Positions 23,149 to 34,656 are shown, numbered from the stretch's first letter. The stretch: DNA of 64,000 nucleotides from Metaphire vulgaris (GCA_018105865.1 CM030859.1:2738601-2802600), one strand, 5' to 3'. Numbers and translations: made by a program. Notes: generated by a model from the sequence alone, not told the origin.

Positions 23149-23304
23149 GCTTTTATGAACCCAGGGATATATAAAGCTTTATGAACCCAGGGATATATGA
23201 TTATATATTTATACATATATAGCTTTATGAACTCAGGGATATTATATATATATATACAATTATACATACATAAATATGTTTTTATATATAGCTTTATGAA
23301 CCAA

Positions 23305-23355
<51 letters not shown>

Positions 23356-23490
23356 GTATATATATAGCCTTACGAACCCAGGGATATATATATATAGAGA
23401 GAGAGATTTGTGAACCTAGGGATATATATATATGTACAATACATGTAATATGTATGTGCAATTGTGCATATATATATATATATACTGTAT
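22955..23490. repeat. (TA)n array with embedded GCTTTATGAACCCAGGGATAT units
   Basis: The word GCTTTATGAACCCAGGGAT, or a close variant, occurs about eight times (near 23017, 23070, 23147, 23176, 23221, 23290, 23366 and 23408), separated by variable TA runs. Confidence 0.9.
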
Positions 23491-23897
23491 ATTGTATAGC
23501 CTTGGGTTCGGTTTGCGAAAACCGCTGCTGCATTAATCAAAGACCACGAGGATAGACGTCGAGATTTCTGTCCCGGGCTAAATGTACCATTGCCGTAGCC
23601 ACGGCACGGGAGGGGACAATGGGTCCGGGCCCCTCTATTCTGGTTGGGACCGATTGTAGGATTTGCGCTAAGCCGTTGAGAAGTTCTGGTGGTTTAGGTG
23701 GTGTCACGATCGAAGAGAGTGCTTGAGTGTGCGAAGGATTATTTGATTGACCACCTATTTTGCCCATTGGAGATTTTCTTCCCGAGAATGTCGATGTGCC
23801 CCCTTATCCCGGAAGCCTGGCTACGCCACTGAAATGTACAGTAGATGTGGGGGCGTGCGTGTAATGTAGTCGGGGCAGCTTCCAGGTGCATTTGGTA

Positions 23898-24141
23898 CAG
23901 AGATGGACATGGGTCAATTTTTTTAGAACTCAATCCAACCCAGCCCATAAAATCTCCAACCCAACCCATGCCGATAATAGGTTTACCTGACCCAACCCAA
24001 CCCAACCCACTGTAATACATTACAGTCTCTTAAACCATGACCAATTTTCTGACCCAACCCAACCCAACCCACCACTAATATGGAAAATCCTGACCCAACC
24101 CAACCCAACCCATGGGCTAACCCAACCCATGGACATCTCTG
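23898..24141 (-). mobile_element. CAGAGATGTCCATGG MITE, GGGTTG-rich
   Basis: Ends are CAGAGATGGACATGG and CCATGGACATCTCTG. ATTTGGTA and ATTTTGTA flank it (7 of 8). The interior is mostly CCCAA/CCCAACC repeats. Confidence 0.82.
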
Positions 24142-24249
24142 ATTTTGTAACGCGTTTTGAAACGGTGATAACATCACCATGACGACTATATAACAGTACT
24201 TCACATGCTGTTTATTTTCTTATTTTGATTTTTGGCTCCTTGGAAATGA

Positions 24250-24254
24250 TCGTG

Positions 24255-24348
<94 letters not shown>

Positions 24349-24366
24349 CAGCAGCAGCAGCAGCAG
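24250..24366. repeat. (GTA)n(GCA)n microsatellite
   Basis: About 33 GTA units followed by GCA units. Confidence 0.97.
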
Positions 24367-24744
24367 CTCTGGTTGCTATTATCATTTCGTTATCATTACT
24401 ATGTTGCAGTTTTAGATGTTGTTATTGTAGACTATTTGGTGTCGTTTTCAAATAACGTTCATATAAATGCGCCGATGGTCGTCAAGGCAGACGTGACATG
24501 TCAGTGGCATAATAGACGCTATAGACGTGGGACCGTGCATCATTATTCTGGCTTGAAGCAATCATTTGGTCTGCGCACATTTTTCGTGAGGGGTGGGTGG
24601 GTGGGTGGGTGGTTGCAACAGAAGCTAGGCTATATATCTTCTTGAAGACCTTTTTCACTTGCTGAATTTTTTACTCGAAAATGTCGAGGCATGGTCCGTC
24701 CCCCCACCCCCCAATTCCAGAATCCTGGCTACATGTTTTCACAT

Positions 24745-24981
24745 CAGAGACGTCCATTAGTTGGGTTAACCCATGGGTTGGGTTGGGTCAGACTTTTCCA
24801 TAGTAATTGTGGGTTGAGTTAGGTCAGAAAATAAGTCATGGCTTAAGAAATTGTAATGTATTACGGTGGGTTGGTTTGGATTGGGTCAAGTTACCCTATT
24901 ACCGGCATGGGATGGGTTGGGTTGGAGATTTGATGGGTTCGGTTGGACTGGGTCCTAAGAATGGACCCATGGACATTTCTG
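24745..24981 (+). mobile_element. CAGAGATGTCCATGG MITE
   Basis: Begins CAGAGACGTCCATTAG and ends CCCATGGACATTTCTG, with the same inner order of words as the other family members. The flanks are only partly matched. Confidence 0.8.
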
Positions 24982-25045
24982 CTTCGCACGGTCTGTTTTT
25001 TTGGCTGATAGCGTGTTGATGCCTGTTCGACACTGAATCGTATAT

Positions 25046-25344
25046 CAGTGGCGTACGAAAGGGGGTTTGAGGGTTAAACCCCCCCTTGGCCGCCGAAAAT
25101 TTTTTTATGATTTTCCATGCATTTTTAATTTTTTGACGCGACTTTTGGAGTCAACCCCCCGTTCCCCTTTGGCTATAGACTGTAAATGTTTAAGTAAGGG
25201 GCGACGACCTTTTTTGCTTGTCAGCTATTAAAAAACTAGGGGTGAAAACGTTTTTTTGCTTTGCTTGTCAGGATTTTTGCAAAGTTGGTCACGGTTAAAA
25301 CCAAAAACCACCCCCTCCTTTCGGAAATCCTGGCTACGCCACTG
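25046..25344. mobile_element. CAGTGGCGTAGCC MITE
   Basis: Begins CAGTGGCGTACG and ends CCTGGCTACGCCACTG. TCGTATAT and TCGTACAT flank it (7 of 8). Core copies lie at 25203-25223 and 25250-25272. Confidence 0.87.
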
Positions 25345-25705
25345 TCGTACATTATGCATAGTCGTTGCCGTTAAAGTACCGCACCCCTGTTGGACATATT
25401 TATAAACATTTGGACAGATTTCGAGCTGCGGTCTTTTTGTGGAATCGATGTCTTATCTGCTATTTTTAGAAACGTTGCTATGATCACAATAGCTCCAAAT
25501 TGTTTCTATTTAGTCCATCGGCGTCTGGTCTTTTGATGACGATCGTTCATAGGAAGCGGTATTTTTTTTTCATAATGAAGCCATCATTATAATGTTAATT
25601 GTTGTGGAACAGGCCTCGTATTTAGAGATGATATTTTATTGGCGACCACGGAATGAATATTTTGCACGTTTAAATCACGCATCTTATAGAATTTAATTCA
25701 TTGCG

Positions 25706-25708
25706 ATT

Positions 25709-25799
<91 letters not shown>
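25706..25799. repeat. (ATT)n microsatellite
   Basis: About 31 units. Confidence 0.97.
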
Positions 25800-25800
<1 letters not shown>

Positions 25801-25827
25801 ACTTACATAAACTGCCGAAATTGCGTT

Positions 25828-26177
25828 CAGTGGCGTCATTTCACACTTTTCTTGGGGGGCGAGAAATTTTGTTAAAATTTTCTTTTCAATTTTTTTAAAT
25901 TTTTAAATTTTGTTCAATTTTCAATTTTTCGACTTGAGACGAGTTTCCAAAAAAGTTGACGACCTTTTTTTGCTTTATCAGCCCTTTTTACGATTAGTTA
26001 CTTCGGGTTATTCGACATCAAGCACTCCTTTAGGGCTTTAGAGGCTGCTGGCCTTTCCCCCCCCCAAACGCAAATGACGTCCCTGTTTTTGTTTTTTGTT
26101 GCACATTAATACATTATAAATTAATATTTTCATTTCCTTGGGGGCACAGCCCCCCAGCCCCCCAAATGACGCCTCTG
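25828..26177. mobile_element. CAGTGGCGTCATTT MITE with perfect target-site duplication
   Basis: The ends are CAGTGGCGTCATTTCAC and AAATGACGCCTCTG. ATTGCGTT is duplicated exactly. The core GACGACCTTTTTTTGCTTTA lies at 25958. An inner AAATGACGTCCCTG at about 26076 suggests a second, nested or duplicated right end. Confidence 0.87.
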
Positions 26178-26279
26178 ATTGCGTTATTGCGGTTTTTGTA
26201 GATCTCGGGAGAAATAATTTTGACGAGTTAAGCTCAATTTCTTGCGAACTTGATCCGTAAATTTTCTCCGCTCCATTCA

Positions 26280-26720
26280 TTACAACGCTCATGGAGACAG
26301 CGTCAAACGGTCACGTCGATTCAGAGAATGACAGAAGAGATGAATGACAGAAGACGAACGACAGAAAGTGACACGCGCGATGACAGGAGTGAAGATGGAT
26401 TTGTGAATGTTTCGTAGAGCGCTTGATAATTTGCTCTTGACCGCGACCATCGATAAATCAATGCGCTTGATCCGGCGCGTTGTGTGCTGTCGCCTTATTG
26501 TTTCGCCGTGCATGGGACAATGCCTGCCGCCAGGTGGCGTGCAGTGAAGAAGAAGAAGAAGAAGAGACAGCGGTAACACTGGATGACGAACGTGGCACGA
26601 TGGATGATGAGGGATGATGACAAATCTGGCCTTAAACGGTCTCTGCGGTAGAAATGGATCTGGCCTATTTTCAATTGTCCGGATTGTTCCTGGATGCATT
26701 TTCGCGGATATATTCCCGAC
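26280..26720. other. Unassigned GC-richer stretch
   Basis: Frames on both strands lack recognisable domains; a (GAA)n run lies near 26550. Confidence 0.35.
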
Positions 26721-26724
26721 AGCG

Positions 26725-26756
<32 letters not shown>

Positions 26757-26757
26757 C
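26725..26757. repeat. (GTT)n microsatellite
   Basis: About 11 units. Confidence 0.95.
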
Positions 26758-26961
26758 TTGGTCCGATGAAATCGCGCTGTTATTATACTGTAATAGTTAT
26801 TGTTGCATTGTGTGGAATTGCTGCAGGAAATTATCGAAGAATTATCCGCAGATCAAATTTCTGCTTGTACGCTACGAATGGCTAGCGTGCTAGTTAAATA
26901 TATATGCGAGCGTTTGAGACGTTGATATACAGCTTCGGCACATGACACCAAAATATCTATT

Positions 26962-27079
26962 ATGATGACGACGATGATGATGATGGTGATGATAATGATG
27001 ATGATTATGATGACGGTGATGATGATGATGATGATGTTGATGATGGCGATGATGATGATGATGGCGATGATGATGATGG

Positions 27080-27116
<37 letters not shown>

Positions 27117-27118
27117 AA
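26962..27118. repeat. (GAT)n microsatellite
   Basis: Interrupted GAT/GAC/GGT triplets. Confidence 0.95.
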
Positions 27119-27285
27119 TGAACGCGTTACCACACAGTATCACCAACACGACTAATCTAGAAACTTTTACCAAGCGACTTAAAACACACTTGTTCGGACT
27201 CTCATTCCGTACCATGTAAAGCGCTCTTGACCCTAGCCTCATATGACAATAGCGCTATAGAAGTTAGCCCATAACTAACTAACTA
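27119..27285 (+). mobile_element. L2-like LINE, C-terminal end of RT ORF and 3' UTR
   Basis: Translates as NALPHSITNTTNLETFTKRL then KTHLFGLSFRTM and stop, the standard WNxLP...TFxxxLKTHLF end of L2/CR1 ORFs. The 3' UTR has AATAGCGCTATAGAAGTTAG. Only the last ~100 coding bases survive. Confidence 0.8.
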
Positions 27286-27289
27286 ATGA

Positions 27290-28255
27290 TGATGATGATG
27301 ATGATGGTGGCGATGATGATGATGATCTGGAAGCATCTTGATTGCAATCCGTTCATCGGTTAGTTTCCCAACGTGGTTTTAATCATAGCTTTTCAGATCA
27401 TGACAAATACGGTATACCAATACATTAGGAGATTATCTTTGCACAGAATAGGCCTATTAAATTTGTGTGAGCGTTATATCCGATTGTATCAGATCAGGTA
27501 TTTAACCATTTTCATTAAAATTTTCGTTGTCCTTCAAAGGACTCTGTTAAATCTAAAATCCGACTTCAAGCAAATTAACTTTTCTTAGATCAAATGAATA
27601 AAGAACTAAAACATTATTATTTCAATAATTCATTTCAGTAAAAATCGTTTGAAAATGCCAAAGCATCAAATAATTATTATCTCACATTGCTTATGTGCCT
27701 GACACTGATTGGTCTGTCAATTCCATCAGACCACCCCCACCCCCACTTTCATTGTACGTTTTGTTGCGTTTAATTGGCAGTTGGGGGGAGCTAGTTTTAC
27801 TCAGGTGGGGGATGGTCCACCCTGATGGATGCCTCTGATAATTTTAAGTGAGAATTCGTAGAAACATGAGACCGAATACATTGTCAATATTAATCAAGTT
27901 TTCCGACCTTTACTCTCCTGTTTGACAAATTGATGAATTCGTAGAAATTTGTGGCATTAAAATTACACTGTGAGGCCCTATGAATACAATTCTTTAAAAC
28001 TTCTAAATAGAATGTATACAGTGTATAGAATGTATATAGAATGTATATAGAATGTATATAGAATGTATACAGTGGACTAAAGTTGCTCAGGATTGTACAT
28101 TAATAGTCTATTTGTAAAAAGTAGTAACACACAAATACTATGAAAGTTTGACTATAAGAAGTAGGGTACAGTAAAGTAAGGTACAATTTATATAGAGATT
28201 CTACTTAGAAACTCGAGTGTTCTGTATTGTAGACGATTTTCTGTGATACTGAAAA
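27290..28255. other. Unassigned AT-rich stretch
   Basis: No gene or complete element seen. A short tandem GTATATAGAAT repeat lies at 28010-28075. Confidence 0.4.
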
Positions 28256-28257
28256 TA

Positions 28258-28434
28258 ATAAAGGTAAAGATAAAGGTAGTCCCATACTCGATTTTCGAGC
28301 GTAGGGGCCGGTGCTGATCTCCTGGTTACTAGGCAAGCAGCAACGCAGGTGGCCTGCGCCATTAATCTAGAGTAGGTTGCCATTACTTTCTCTAGACCTG
28401 CGTTTTACCTTCGCAGCTTAACGCTGCTACCAAT
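28258..28434 (-). mobile_element. tRNA-SINE body/tail copy
   Basis: Shares GGTGCTGATCTCC, AGCAACGCAGGTGG and GTAGGTTGCCATTACTTTCT and TTACCTTCGCAGCTTAACGC with the full copy at 2026-2313. The tRNA-like head is absent. Confidence 0.8.
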
Positions 28435-28608
28435 TTTTCGACGCCGATGAACGATGGTTGGCCGCCGGCATCACGACTTGATACCTGGATGGAATATTAT
28501 TATTATTGTCGTCGTTTCTTAAAAAAATATTTAATTTGAACCTTTGTTTAATTAGTTTGACTGGGATCTCAATTATTGCGAATAGCTTCATTTTTATTCG
28601 GGGGGTGG

Positions 28609-28725
28609 GATAATAATTGTTGGCTGGCCGCTGCTAGTCCATGTTAGATCCCTGGATTCCGGGGAAATCCAATTACTAACGGGGGCGCTCGATTTCTTCC
28701 CCGAAACGGCCTAGATTAAACACTG
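28609..28725. mobile_element. CAGTGTTTAATCTAG MITE, right part
   Basis: Ends ACGGCCTAGATTAAACACTG, and CGCTGCTAGTCCATG matches 21950-21975. Confidence 0.6.
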
Positions 28726-29195
28726 ATGGGAACCGATCGCACAGCGCCAAGTGGGCCGGACAGAATTCTGCTATAACCAGACGAGCGTGCGACGGACAGC
28801 CATAGTGCCTCGCTGTGTTGGCACGGTGGTCTCTTAACACGGAACAGTGTACAGTGCACAGATCTTACCATGCATTCGTCTTCCGTATTCTGCACTTCAG
28901 TGAGTTTCTCGTATCGATGCGAAGGCAAATAATTGATTGCCGCATAAAACCTAGAAGTCACATTCTGAATTGAGTTCGAAAAGTCACTGATATTGAACCT
29001 GCCGTCAATAAATGCAATTAAGTGACTTCTCTATTTATGTCGTTGCACCAGTCTACCTATAATTAAAACCCTGTTCTGTTCTATTCGAGTCTCTTTATAT
29101 GTTCTGTTGCGCTATATTTATTCTCTTCTGTTCAATTTTTGCTATATTTTTGTTCTATTCTAGTATTCGCTTTTATTCCATTCTGTAATCTGTTT

Positions 29196-29798
29196 CAGTG
29201 GCGTAGCCAGGATTTTCCAAAAGGGGTTTATGGTTCCCATGATTGTCAACTTCCGAAAATTCTGACAAGCAAAAAAGGCCGTCAACCACATTAACTATTT
29301 TTTTGCTTGATTAAGTGAATTGGATAGGTTTATGAGCGCGTACAACTAACTATATTGATACGCAACAAAAAAGTTTGGTCAAAAAGCCAACAGGGTTTAA
29401 CTCCCCAAATCCCCCTTGGCTACGCCCAGTGGCGGTTCCACGTGGGGGATGAGTGGAGATGCATCCCACCACCGGACTTCCGTACATACTTTCTTTGCTT
29501 GTGAAACCTATTTCTGGGTAAGTAAAAGTCTAGCATAACTACGGGGAAAACTGCGGATGACCTTTTTGCTTGTCAATCAACTTTTCACGGTAAAAGTTTA
29601 AGAAAATTAGAGATAAAAATTCCCTTTTGTCGGCCATTCTGTTATATCCTATTGTGTTCTGTTATATTCCCTTTTGTCGGCCATTGTGGGTAAAGTTTAT
29701 TGGGTTTTTTCTTCTATTTTCATCCCCTAACTTCCTATGAATTCATTTCATCCCCCCAACAAGAAATCATGAAACCGCCACTGGCTACTACGCCACTG
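29196..29798. mobile_element. CAGTGGCGTAGCC MITE interrupted by another MITE
   Basis: The left end is CAGTGGCGTAGCCAGG and the right TACGCCACTG. ATCTGTTT and ATCTGTGT flank it (7 of 8). The core lies at 29262-29283. A long-interior element is inserted into its right terminal repeat. Confidence 0.82.
29427..29783. mobile_element. Nested CAGTGGCGGTTCCA MITE
   Basis: Ends are CAGTGGCGGTTCCACG and ATGAAACCGCCACTG. Core GATGACCTTTTTGCTTGTCA is at 29556. Flanks GCTACGCC and GCTACTAC match at 6 of 8. Confidence 0.82.
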
Positions 29799-30016
29799 AT
29801 CTGTGTTTGTTCTGTTGTTCTATTTTATGCTCTTTAGTTCAACTATCGAACATCCACTTTGTCCTGCTCTGTTCCATTCTATCAATCGCTTTTGTTTTAT
29901 TCTCTTTTGTATACCATTGCCTTTATTCTGTTCTGTTCTGTTATATCCTATTGTGTTCTGTTCTGTTCTGTTATATCCTATTGTGTTCTGTTCTATTCTC
30001 CACTGTATTCTATCTT

Positions 30017-30170
30017 TAAAAGACAAAGGTAATCCCACACTCGAACGAGCGCAGGGCTTACGGCGCTGATCTCCATGGGCTAAGGCAAAAGCAGCGACGC
30101 AGGTGGCTTACGCCATTGATATAGAGTACGTTGCCATTACTTTCTCTATAGACTCGCATTATTTTATGTA
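30017..30170 (-). mobile_element. tRNA-SINE body/tail copy
   Basis: GGCGCTGATCTCCATGGGC, GCAGCGACGCAGGTGG and GTTGCCATTACTTTCTCTA match the SINE at 2026-2313. Mirrored at 63755-63895. Confidence 0.8.
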
Positions 30171-30221
30171 TAGTTCTACTTTATTATAGTATCTTGTGTT
30201 CTGGTTTGTTCTCTTTATTCC

Positions 30222-30780
30222 AGTGGCGTAAACCTGGCGTCAACATTGGGGTGTGTGTGGATAAAATCGTTCATAAAAGTCAGGCCAGACCCCCCTTTTC
30301 ATCCCCAAAAAGCCTTGACGAGCAAAAAAAGGTCATCCACAATGAGTGATCTATTTTACCAGATTTCAACACAAGGCAAACAACATTGGGGGGGGGATTG
30401 ATACTCTGTCCCCTCTTAGTAATTATTGGGGGACTGTCCCCCGCCGTCCCCAGTGTTTTACGCCCATGTTTTTTTTCTATTTCCTTGCCTTGATTTATGT
30501 TCTGTTCAGTCCATTCGAAAATCCTGACAAGCAAAAAAGGTCATCACCTGTTATTTTGCTTGGTTAAATAATTATTAGTTATAATACAGCTATACGAGTG
30601 CGGGGACAGCCCCTGTAAAACCAAATGAATTTTTTTCCTCATTTTCTTTTTTGCTCCCTTAAGCCCGATTTTGGCTCCCCTCCACCCACGGAATAATAAT
30701 AATAGGCAAATAAAAAGTTTTCGGTCGCCCAGCCAAGGGGGTTTAGCCCCCAAACCATCTTGGCTACGCCCCACCACTGT
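30222..30780. mobile_element. CAGTGGCGTA...CCACCACTG element with core motifs
   Basis: Begins CAGTGGCGTAAACCTGGCG and ends TTGGCTACGCCCCACCACTG. Core copies lie at 30315 and 30524. The interior includes GCCCCAAAACGG-type C-rich blocks. It has an inverted counterpart at 63123-63680. Confidence 0.75.
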
Positions 30781-30944
30781 TCACTCTTATTGATATTATA
30801 ATCAAATCGCTTCTGTTTGAATTCAACGTCTATCAGTCCGTATGACACGCTAGCTATTCTATACTGGAACATCGGTATTCAGTCGTTGAAGTGAAATTGC
30901 CTTTAGATCTTTCAGCCAAATGAAAACTAACTTCTGATATTGGA

Positions 30945-31169
30945 AAAACCTTCATCAGTGATGTTAAACATTGCTACGTCTGGCGTTCAAAATCTACGAC
31001 GGAAGATGAAAGAGATTGGCAGGAACTTGCCAAGCCTCAGATGGCAATTTCAAGTATATCATGGTCCAATGCCCTGATGAGAGAAGACAACGTGCTAATC
31101 TTGCTAGTTTCGAAAAAAATTGTCAAGCATCAATTCTTCAAACAGAGAAATACTCAGAAGAACGTCAAG
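30945..31169 (+). pseudogene. Unknown coding-like segment (about 75 codons) in inverted arms
   Basis: A frame reads IGKTFISDVKHCYVWRSKS, then DERDWQELAKPQMAISSISW and LVSKKIVKHQFFKQRN, and ends at AAG|gtaaat. The composition looks protein-like (Trp, Cys, charged residues). The right arm repeats it with a few amino-acid changes. The donor-like site coincides with the start of a SINE tail, so it may be chance. No family is recognised. Confidence 0.25.
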
Positions 31170-31312
31170 GTAAATTAAAGGTAGGTCCAGTACTCGAGTC
31201 CGAGCGTTGGGTTCTGGGCTTATCTCCGGCCTTGGCAATCAGCGACGCAGGTGGTATAAGCCATTTATCTGGGGTAGGTTGCCATAACTTTCCCTCAGAC
31301 CTGTGGATACAT
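31170..31312 (-). mobile_element. tRNA-SINE body/tail copy
   Basis: GGTAGGTCCAGTACTCGAGT and GGGGTAGGTTGCCATAACTT match 2040-2160. Mirrored at 62585-62745. Confidence 0.82.
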
Positions 31313-31434
31313 CAGTGGGGAAAGAAAGACAGCAAAAGATACGGTTTAGAAGGCAAACTTTTCAATATTTGAACGTAATGATGCTAGGAAAATATTAACT
31401 GGTTTTAGAGTAACAAAAAGGCATTAGTCTTATG

Positions 31435-31728
31435 CAGTGGCGGTTCCACGTAGGGGTGTGAGTGGGGATGCATCCCTCACCGGACTTTTTTTGCTTGTGA
31501 AACCTATTTTTGAGTAAAAGTCTAGTAAAACTACGGGGAAAACTGCGGGTTACTCTTTTTTGGTTGTCAGCCTATTTTTCGGTAAAAGTGTAGTAAAATT
31601 AGGAAAAAATTCCCTTTTGTCAGCCTTTTCCAGCAAAGTTTATTGATTGTTTCCTTCTCTTTTCACCCACTCACCTACTTCTTATCAATTCATTTCATCC
31701 CCACCAAGAAATCCTGGAACCGCCACTG
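31435..31728. mobile_element. CAGTGGCGGTTCCA MITE with target-site duplication
   Basis: Ends are CAGTGGCGGTTCCACG and CTGGAACCGCCACTG. Flanks GTCTTATG and GTCTTACG match at 7 of 8; in the right arm the corresponding flanks CATAAGAC are identical. A core copy is at 31547 and a degraded copy at 31487. Confidence 0.9.
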
Positions 31729-32114
31729 GTCTTACGAAATGTCTTCGTTCATCTATTGTCACCGACTGCAACGATTAATTTTGAATTATTTTTGAATGAA
31801 AAATTTTATTAAATTTTTTAAAATATCGAATTTCAAAAGCATATAGACCGTGTGTAAGCCGCCCTCTTCGTCATCTTGATTTATTGTTTTCGTTTCGATG
31901 TCAGCGGATGAGATATGCAGGCCCTGTGCATTGTCGACTGCGCACTTTTTCTGTGGAAAATTGAACGGGAATGAATGAACGGGTGCCCATCAATATTTCA
32001 TAGCTTCACTGGGGGGGCCGGGGCGACGCTAGTGTCACGCGTTCAACGAAGCTATCACCGGATGCTCGGCCACAGTGGCGGATCCAGGCACTCAGCTGGG
32101 AGGGGGCTCTTCGC

Positions 32115-32440
32115 CAGTGGCGTAGCCAAGGAGGGATTGGGGGTTAAAACCTCCCCGGGCGCCGATGAAAATTTTTACAAAATGTGTTTCCATGCATTTT
32201 AAAATTTTCGGACGTGGTTTTGAGGGTCAAACCCCCCTTGGGGCTGCTGACCAAAATTTTCCAAGTGCCATCGGCGTGACGACTTTTTTCTTGTCAACAT
32301 CTGACAGGAAAAAATAGAGGGAAAGAGAGGATACATGGATAGGATGCCCTTCTTTTTGCTTGTCAAGATTTTTAGAAAGTTGGCTACGGTCAAAAGTCAA
32401 AACCACCTTCCCCCTTCCGGAAATCCTGGCTTCGCCACTG
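32115..32440. mobile_element. CAGTGGCGTAGCC MITE
   Basis: Begins CAGTGGCGTAGCCAAGG and ends CCTGGCTTCGCCACTG. Flanks CTCTTCGC and CTCTTCGT match at 7 of 8. Cores lie at 32276 and 32344. The inverted duplication ends inside it at 32407. Confidence 0.88.
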
Positions 32441-32566
32441 CTCTTCGTACTCCAACCCTCCATTCATTCGTGCCTTTAATACATTTCGACTTTCCGTCAT
32501 GATGAGAAATTAGCGAACAACATATTTTGAGATTTTTAGGGGGCGTTCCCCTGTAACTCCACCCAG

Positions 32567-32711
32567 GGGCGTAGCCAGGAATTTGATTTGATTTGGGGGT
32601 ATAATGTGATTTGGGGTATAAATCTGTAAAAACTTTTAAAATCTTAAAAACACATAAAAACTTTAAGGTAGACTGATTTGGGGGGTATATATGCCGATAT
32701 AACCCCCGTCG
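32567..32711. mobile_element. CAGGGGCGTAGCC MITE, right end truncated
   Basis: Begins CAGGGGCGTAGCCAGGAATT and reaches ATATAACCCCCGTCGCC. The expected ACGCCCCTG end is replaced by a GGGTTG-rich element. Confidence 0.75.
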
Positions 32712-32856
32712 CCAACTCAACCCAACCCAACCCACTGTGATACATTACAGTTTCTTAAACCATGACTTATTTTCTGACCCAACCTAACCCACCATTAAAA
32801 TGGAAACGTCTGACCCAACCCAACCCATGGGTTAACCCAACCCATGGACATCTCTG
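32712..32856 (-). mobile_element. CAGAGATGTCCATGG MITE, partial
   Basis: CAACCCAACCCACTGTGATA through CCATGGACATCTCTG; the other terminus is missing. Confidence 0.75.
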
Positions 32857-33332
32857 ATCCGAGGACGCACTATAACCGAGTCCGTGATAACGAAGTTCCT
32901 CTGTATCTATGGACCTGTGAAAGTTGTTTGTGGTTCACAAAAATTTAATGATATTGGTTTGTCGAGTTTGTGTTTCGTCAAAAGCGTCTTCTAATTGAAA
33001 TACGTTGCGGCCATAAAAACGGAGCGACTTCTTCCTCGGTGGTTTTTTCAACGAGTTTCTTGTTAATAGGACTTAACCTACGGGTTTTAACCGGGGGGAG
33101 GGTGCGGTGGGAGGGGAGGAGAAGGGGAAGGGGAGGTCGAATCCTCGCTGCTGGTGAATATACACTGTTGCCACTTAAGTTTTTCGTGTGTCTTTCTAAG
33201 CAAACACAAAGGCGAGAACATTTTCTATTTAATTAGCTAAGACTGGTTGATGGACCGGGCACTTCCTTCCATAGAAGTCCCTGGTCGGACGCAAGCGGTT
33301 GCCTGAAGAAGAAGAAGTAACAGACTGACAAA

Positions 33333-33555
33333 CAGAGGCGTAGCGACGGGGCTATATCGGTATATTTACCCCCACCTCCACCCAAAAAAGTAGTATATAT
33401 AATACAGTATATATATAGTATATATAACATATACAATATTTAATATATAATATATAATGTATGTATATAAATTATATGTATAATATATATAACAATGTAT
33501 AGCTCCCCCAATTTATACCCCCCATACCCCCCACAAATTCCTGGCTACGTCACTG
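33333..33555. mobile_element. CAG(A/G)GGCGTAGC MITE containing TA repeats
   Basis: Begins CAGAGGCGTAGCGACGGGG and ends TTCCTGGCTACGTCACTG. The centre is TATA-rich. Confidence 0.7.
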
Positions 33556-33599
33556 CTGATGAGGTGTCATGAGCTGATATTACGAGTAATGGGTAATGT

Positions 33600-33689
<90 letters not shown>

Positions 33690-33690
33690 A
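33525..33690. repeat. Duplicated block with (GTA)n, copy 1
   Basis: ACAAATTCCTGGCTACG then TGATGAGGTGTCATGAGCTG and ATATTA-GAGTAATG, followed by about 30 GTA units. Repeated at 34410-34545. Confidence 0.9.
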
Positions 33691-34400
33691 TACGAGCATT
33701 GAGCATGTGCCGTATGCCGCTACAAAGTATTAGCTTTAGCATTTACCAAAGAATTTACCAAATTTCCAAGAATCTGCAATTCAGAAAGAAAATCCGACGG
33801 TTCACTTCCTGTCTTACTGATGACTGAGCGATAACTTGATAAGTAAGATGTGGTTGAATAATTTACTTAACCAGTTTTTATTCGATTTGCTGTGTTCCTG
33901 GTTATGCCGGTAGGCGGCGTTGACTGGCCGATTTTACTGATTGACTAGCTATCAGATTGATTGACTGGCTGCTTCGTCGATTAGCCTGCTGACTGGATTA
34001 CTGATTGATTGAATAAATGAACGGACGAATGAACGAACGAACGAACGATGGAATGAACGAACGAATGAAAGAACTAATGAAGGAATGGATGGACGAATGA
34101 ACGAATTACAATCTTTTTTGCCCTGCACTCATTAGTTTGCGTGACTCATCCAGGAGAGATTGATGATGGATATCCATCGGGCGTTGTGAAATCCTCTAAG
34201 CGATCGATCGATATCCTCAACAGCCGTTTAAAACGCAGCTGTGTTCCGTTTTCCTCGAAATCCCTTTAATCCCTCGAATGGCGGAAAATGCCCACCTGTG
34301 CCTACCATGGTAACCGAAATAGCCGCAAAAAGTACTTATGATAATATTATACTAACTGAATTTTAAGTGGTTTTGCGCGCTTTTCAGTACCGATAAATAG
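33691..34400. other. Unassigned stretch
   Basis: Degenerate GAACGAAC/GACTGGCT tetranucleotide-like repeats lie at 33920-34110. No gene seen. Confidence 0.45.
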
Positions 34401-34401
34401 T

Positions 34402-34488
34402 ATACCCACATACCCCCCACAAATTCCTGGCTACGCCCCTGCTGATGAGGTGTCATGAGCTGATATTAAGAGTAATGTGTAGTTAGTG

Positions 34489-34545
<57 letters not shown>
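34402..34545. repeat. Duplicated block with (AGT)n, copy 2
   Basis: Shares the MITE right end, the TGATGAGGTGTCATGAGCTG segment and the trinucleotide tract with 33525-33690, in the same orientation about 880 bp away. Confidence 0.9.
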
Positions 34546-34656
34546 CTTTTGCGTCACAGATAAATGCTTCCAAAATAGACTGTTAGGCCTCTAGGCTCTA
34601 GCACACCCTCCCACTTTTGAAAGAATATCATAGGAAAGGGGAATGTATAGGGGTTG

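Larger units (their letters stand above)
29908..32407. repeat. Left arm of 2.5-kb inverted duplication
   Basis: Reads as the reverse complement of 61505-64000 along its whole length. In segments compared by eye there are only one or two mismatches per ~60 bases, and the two arms are within a few bases of equal length. It carries MITEs, two SINE bodies and a short coding-like segment, all mirrored in the other arm. Confidence 0.93.

Noticed and set aside
23739..24204. Frames encoding GWVGLGW repeats, also at 24.8, 43.3, 48.0 and 57.8 kb
   Set aside because: They arise from GGGTTG runs of a non-coding MITE.
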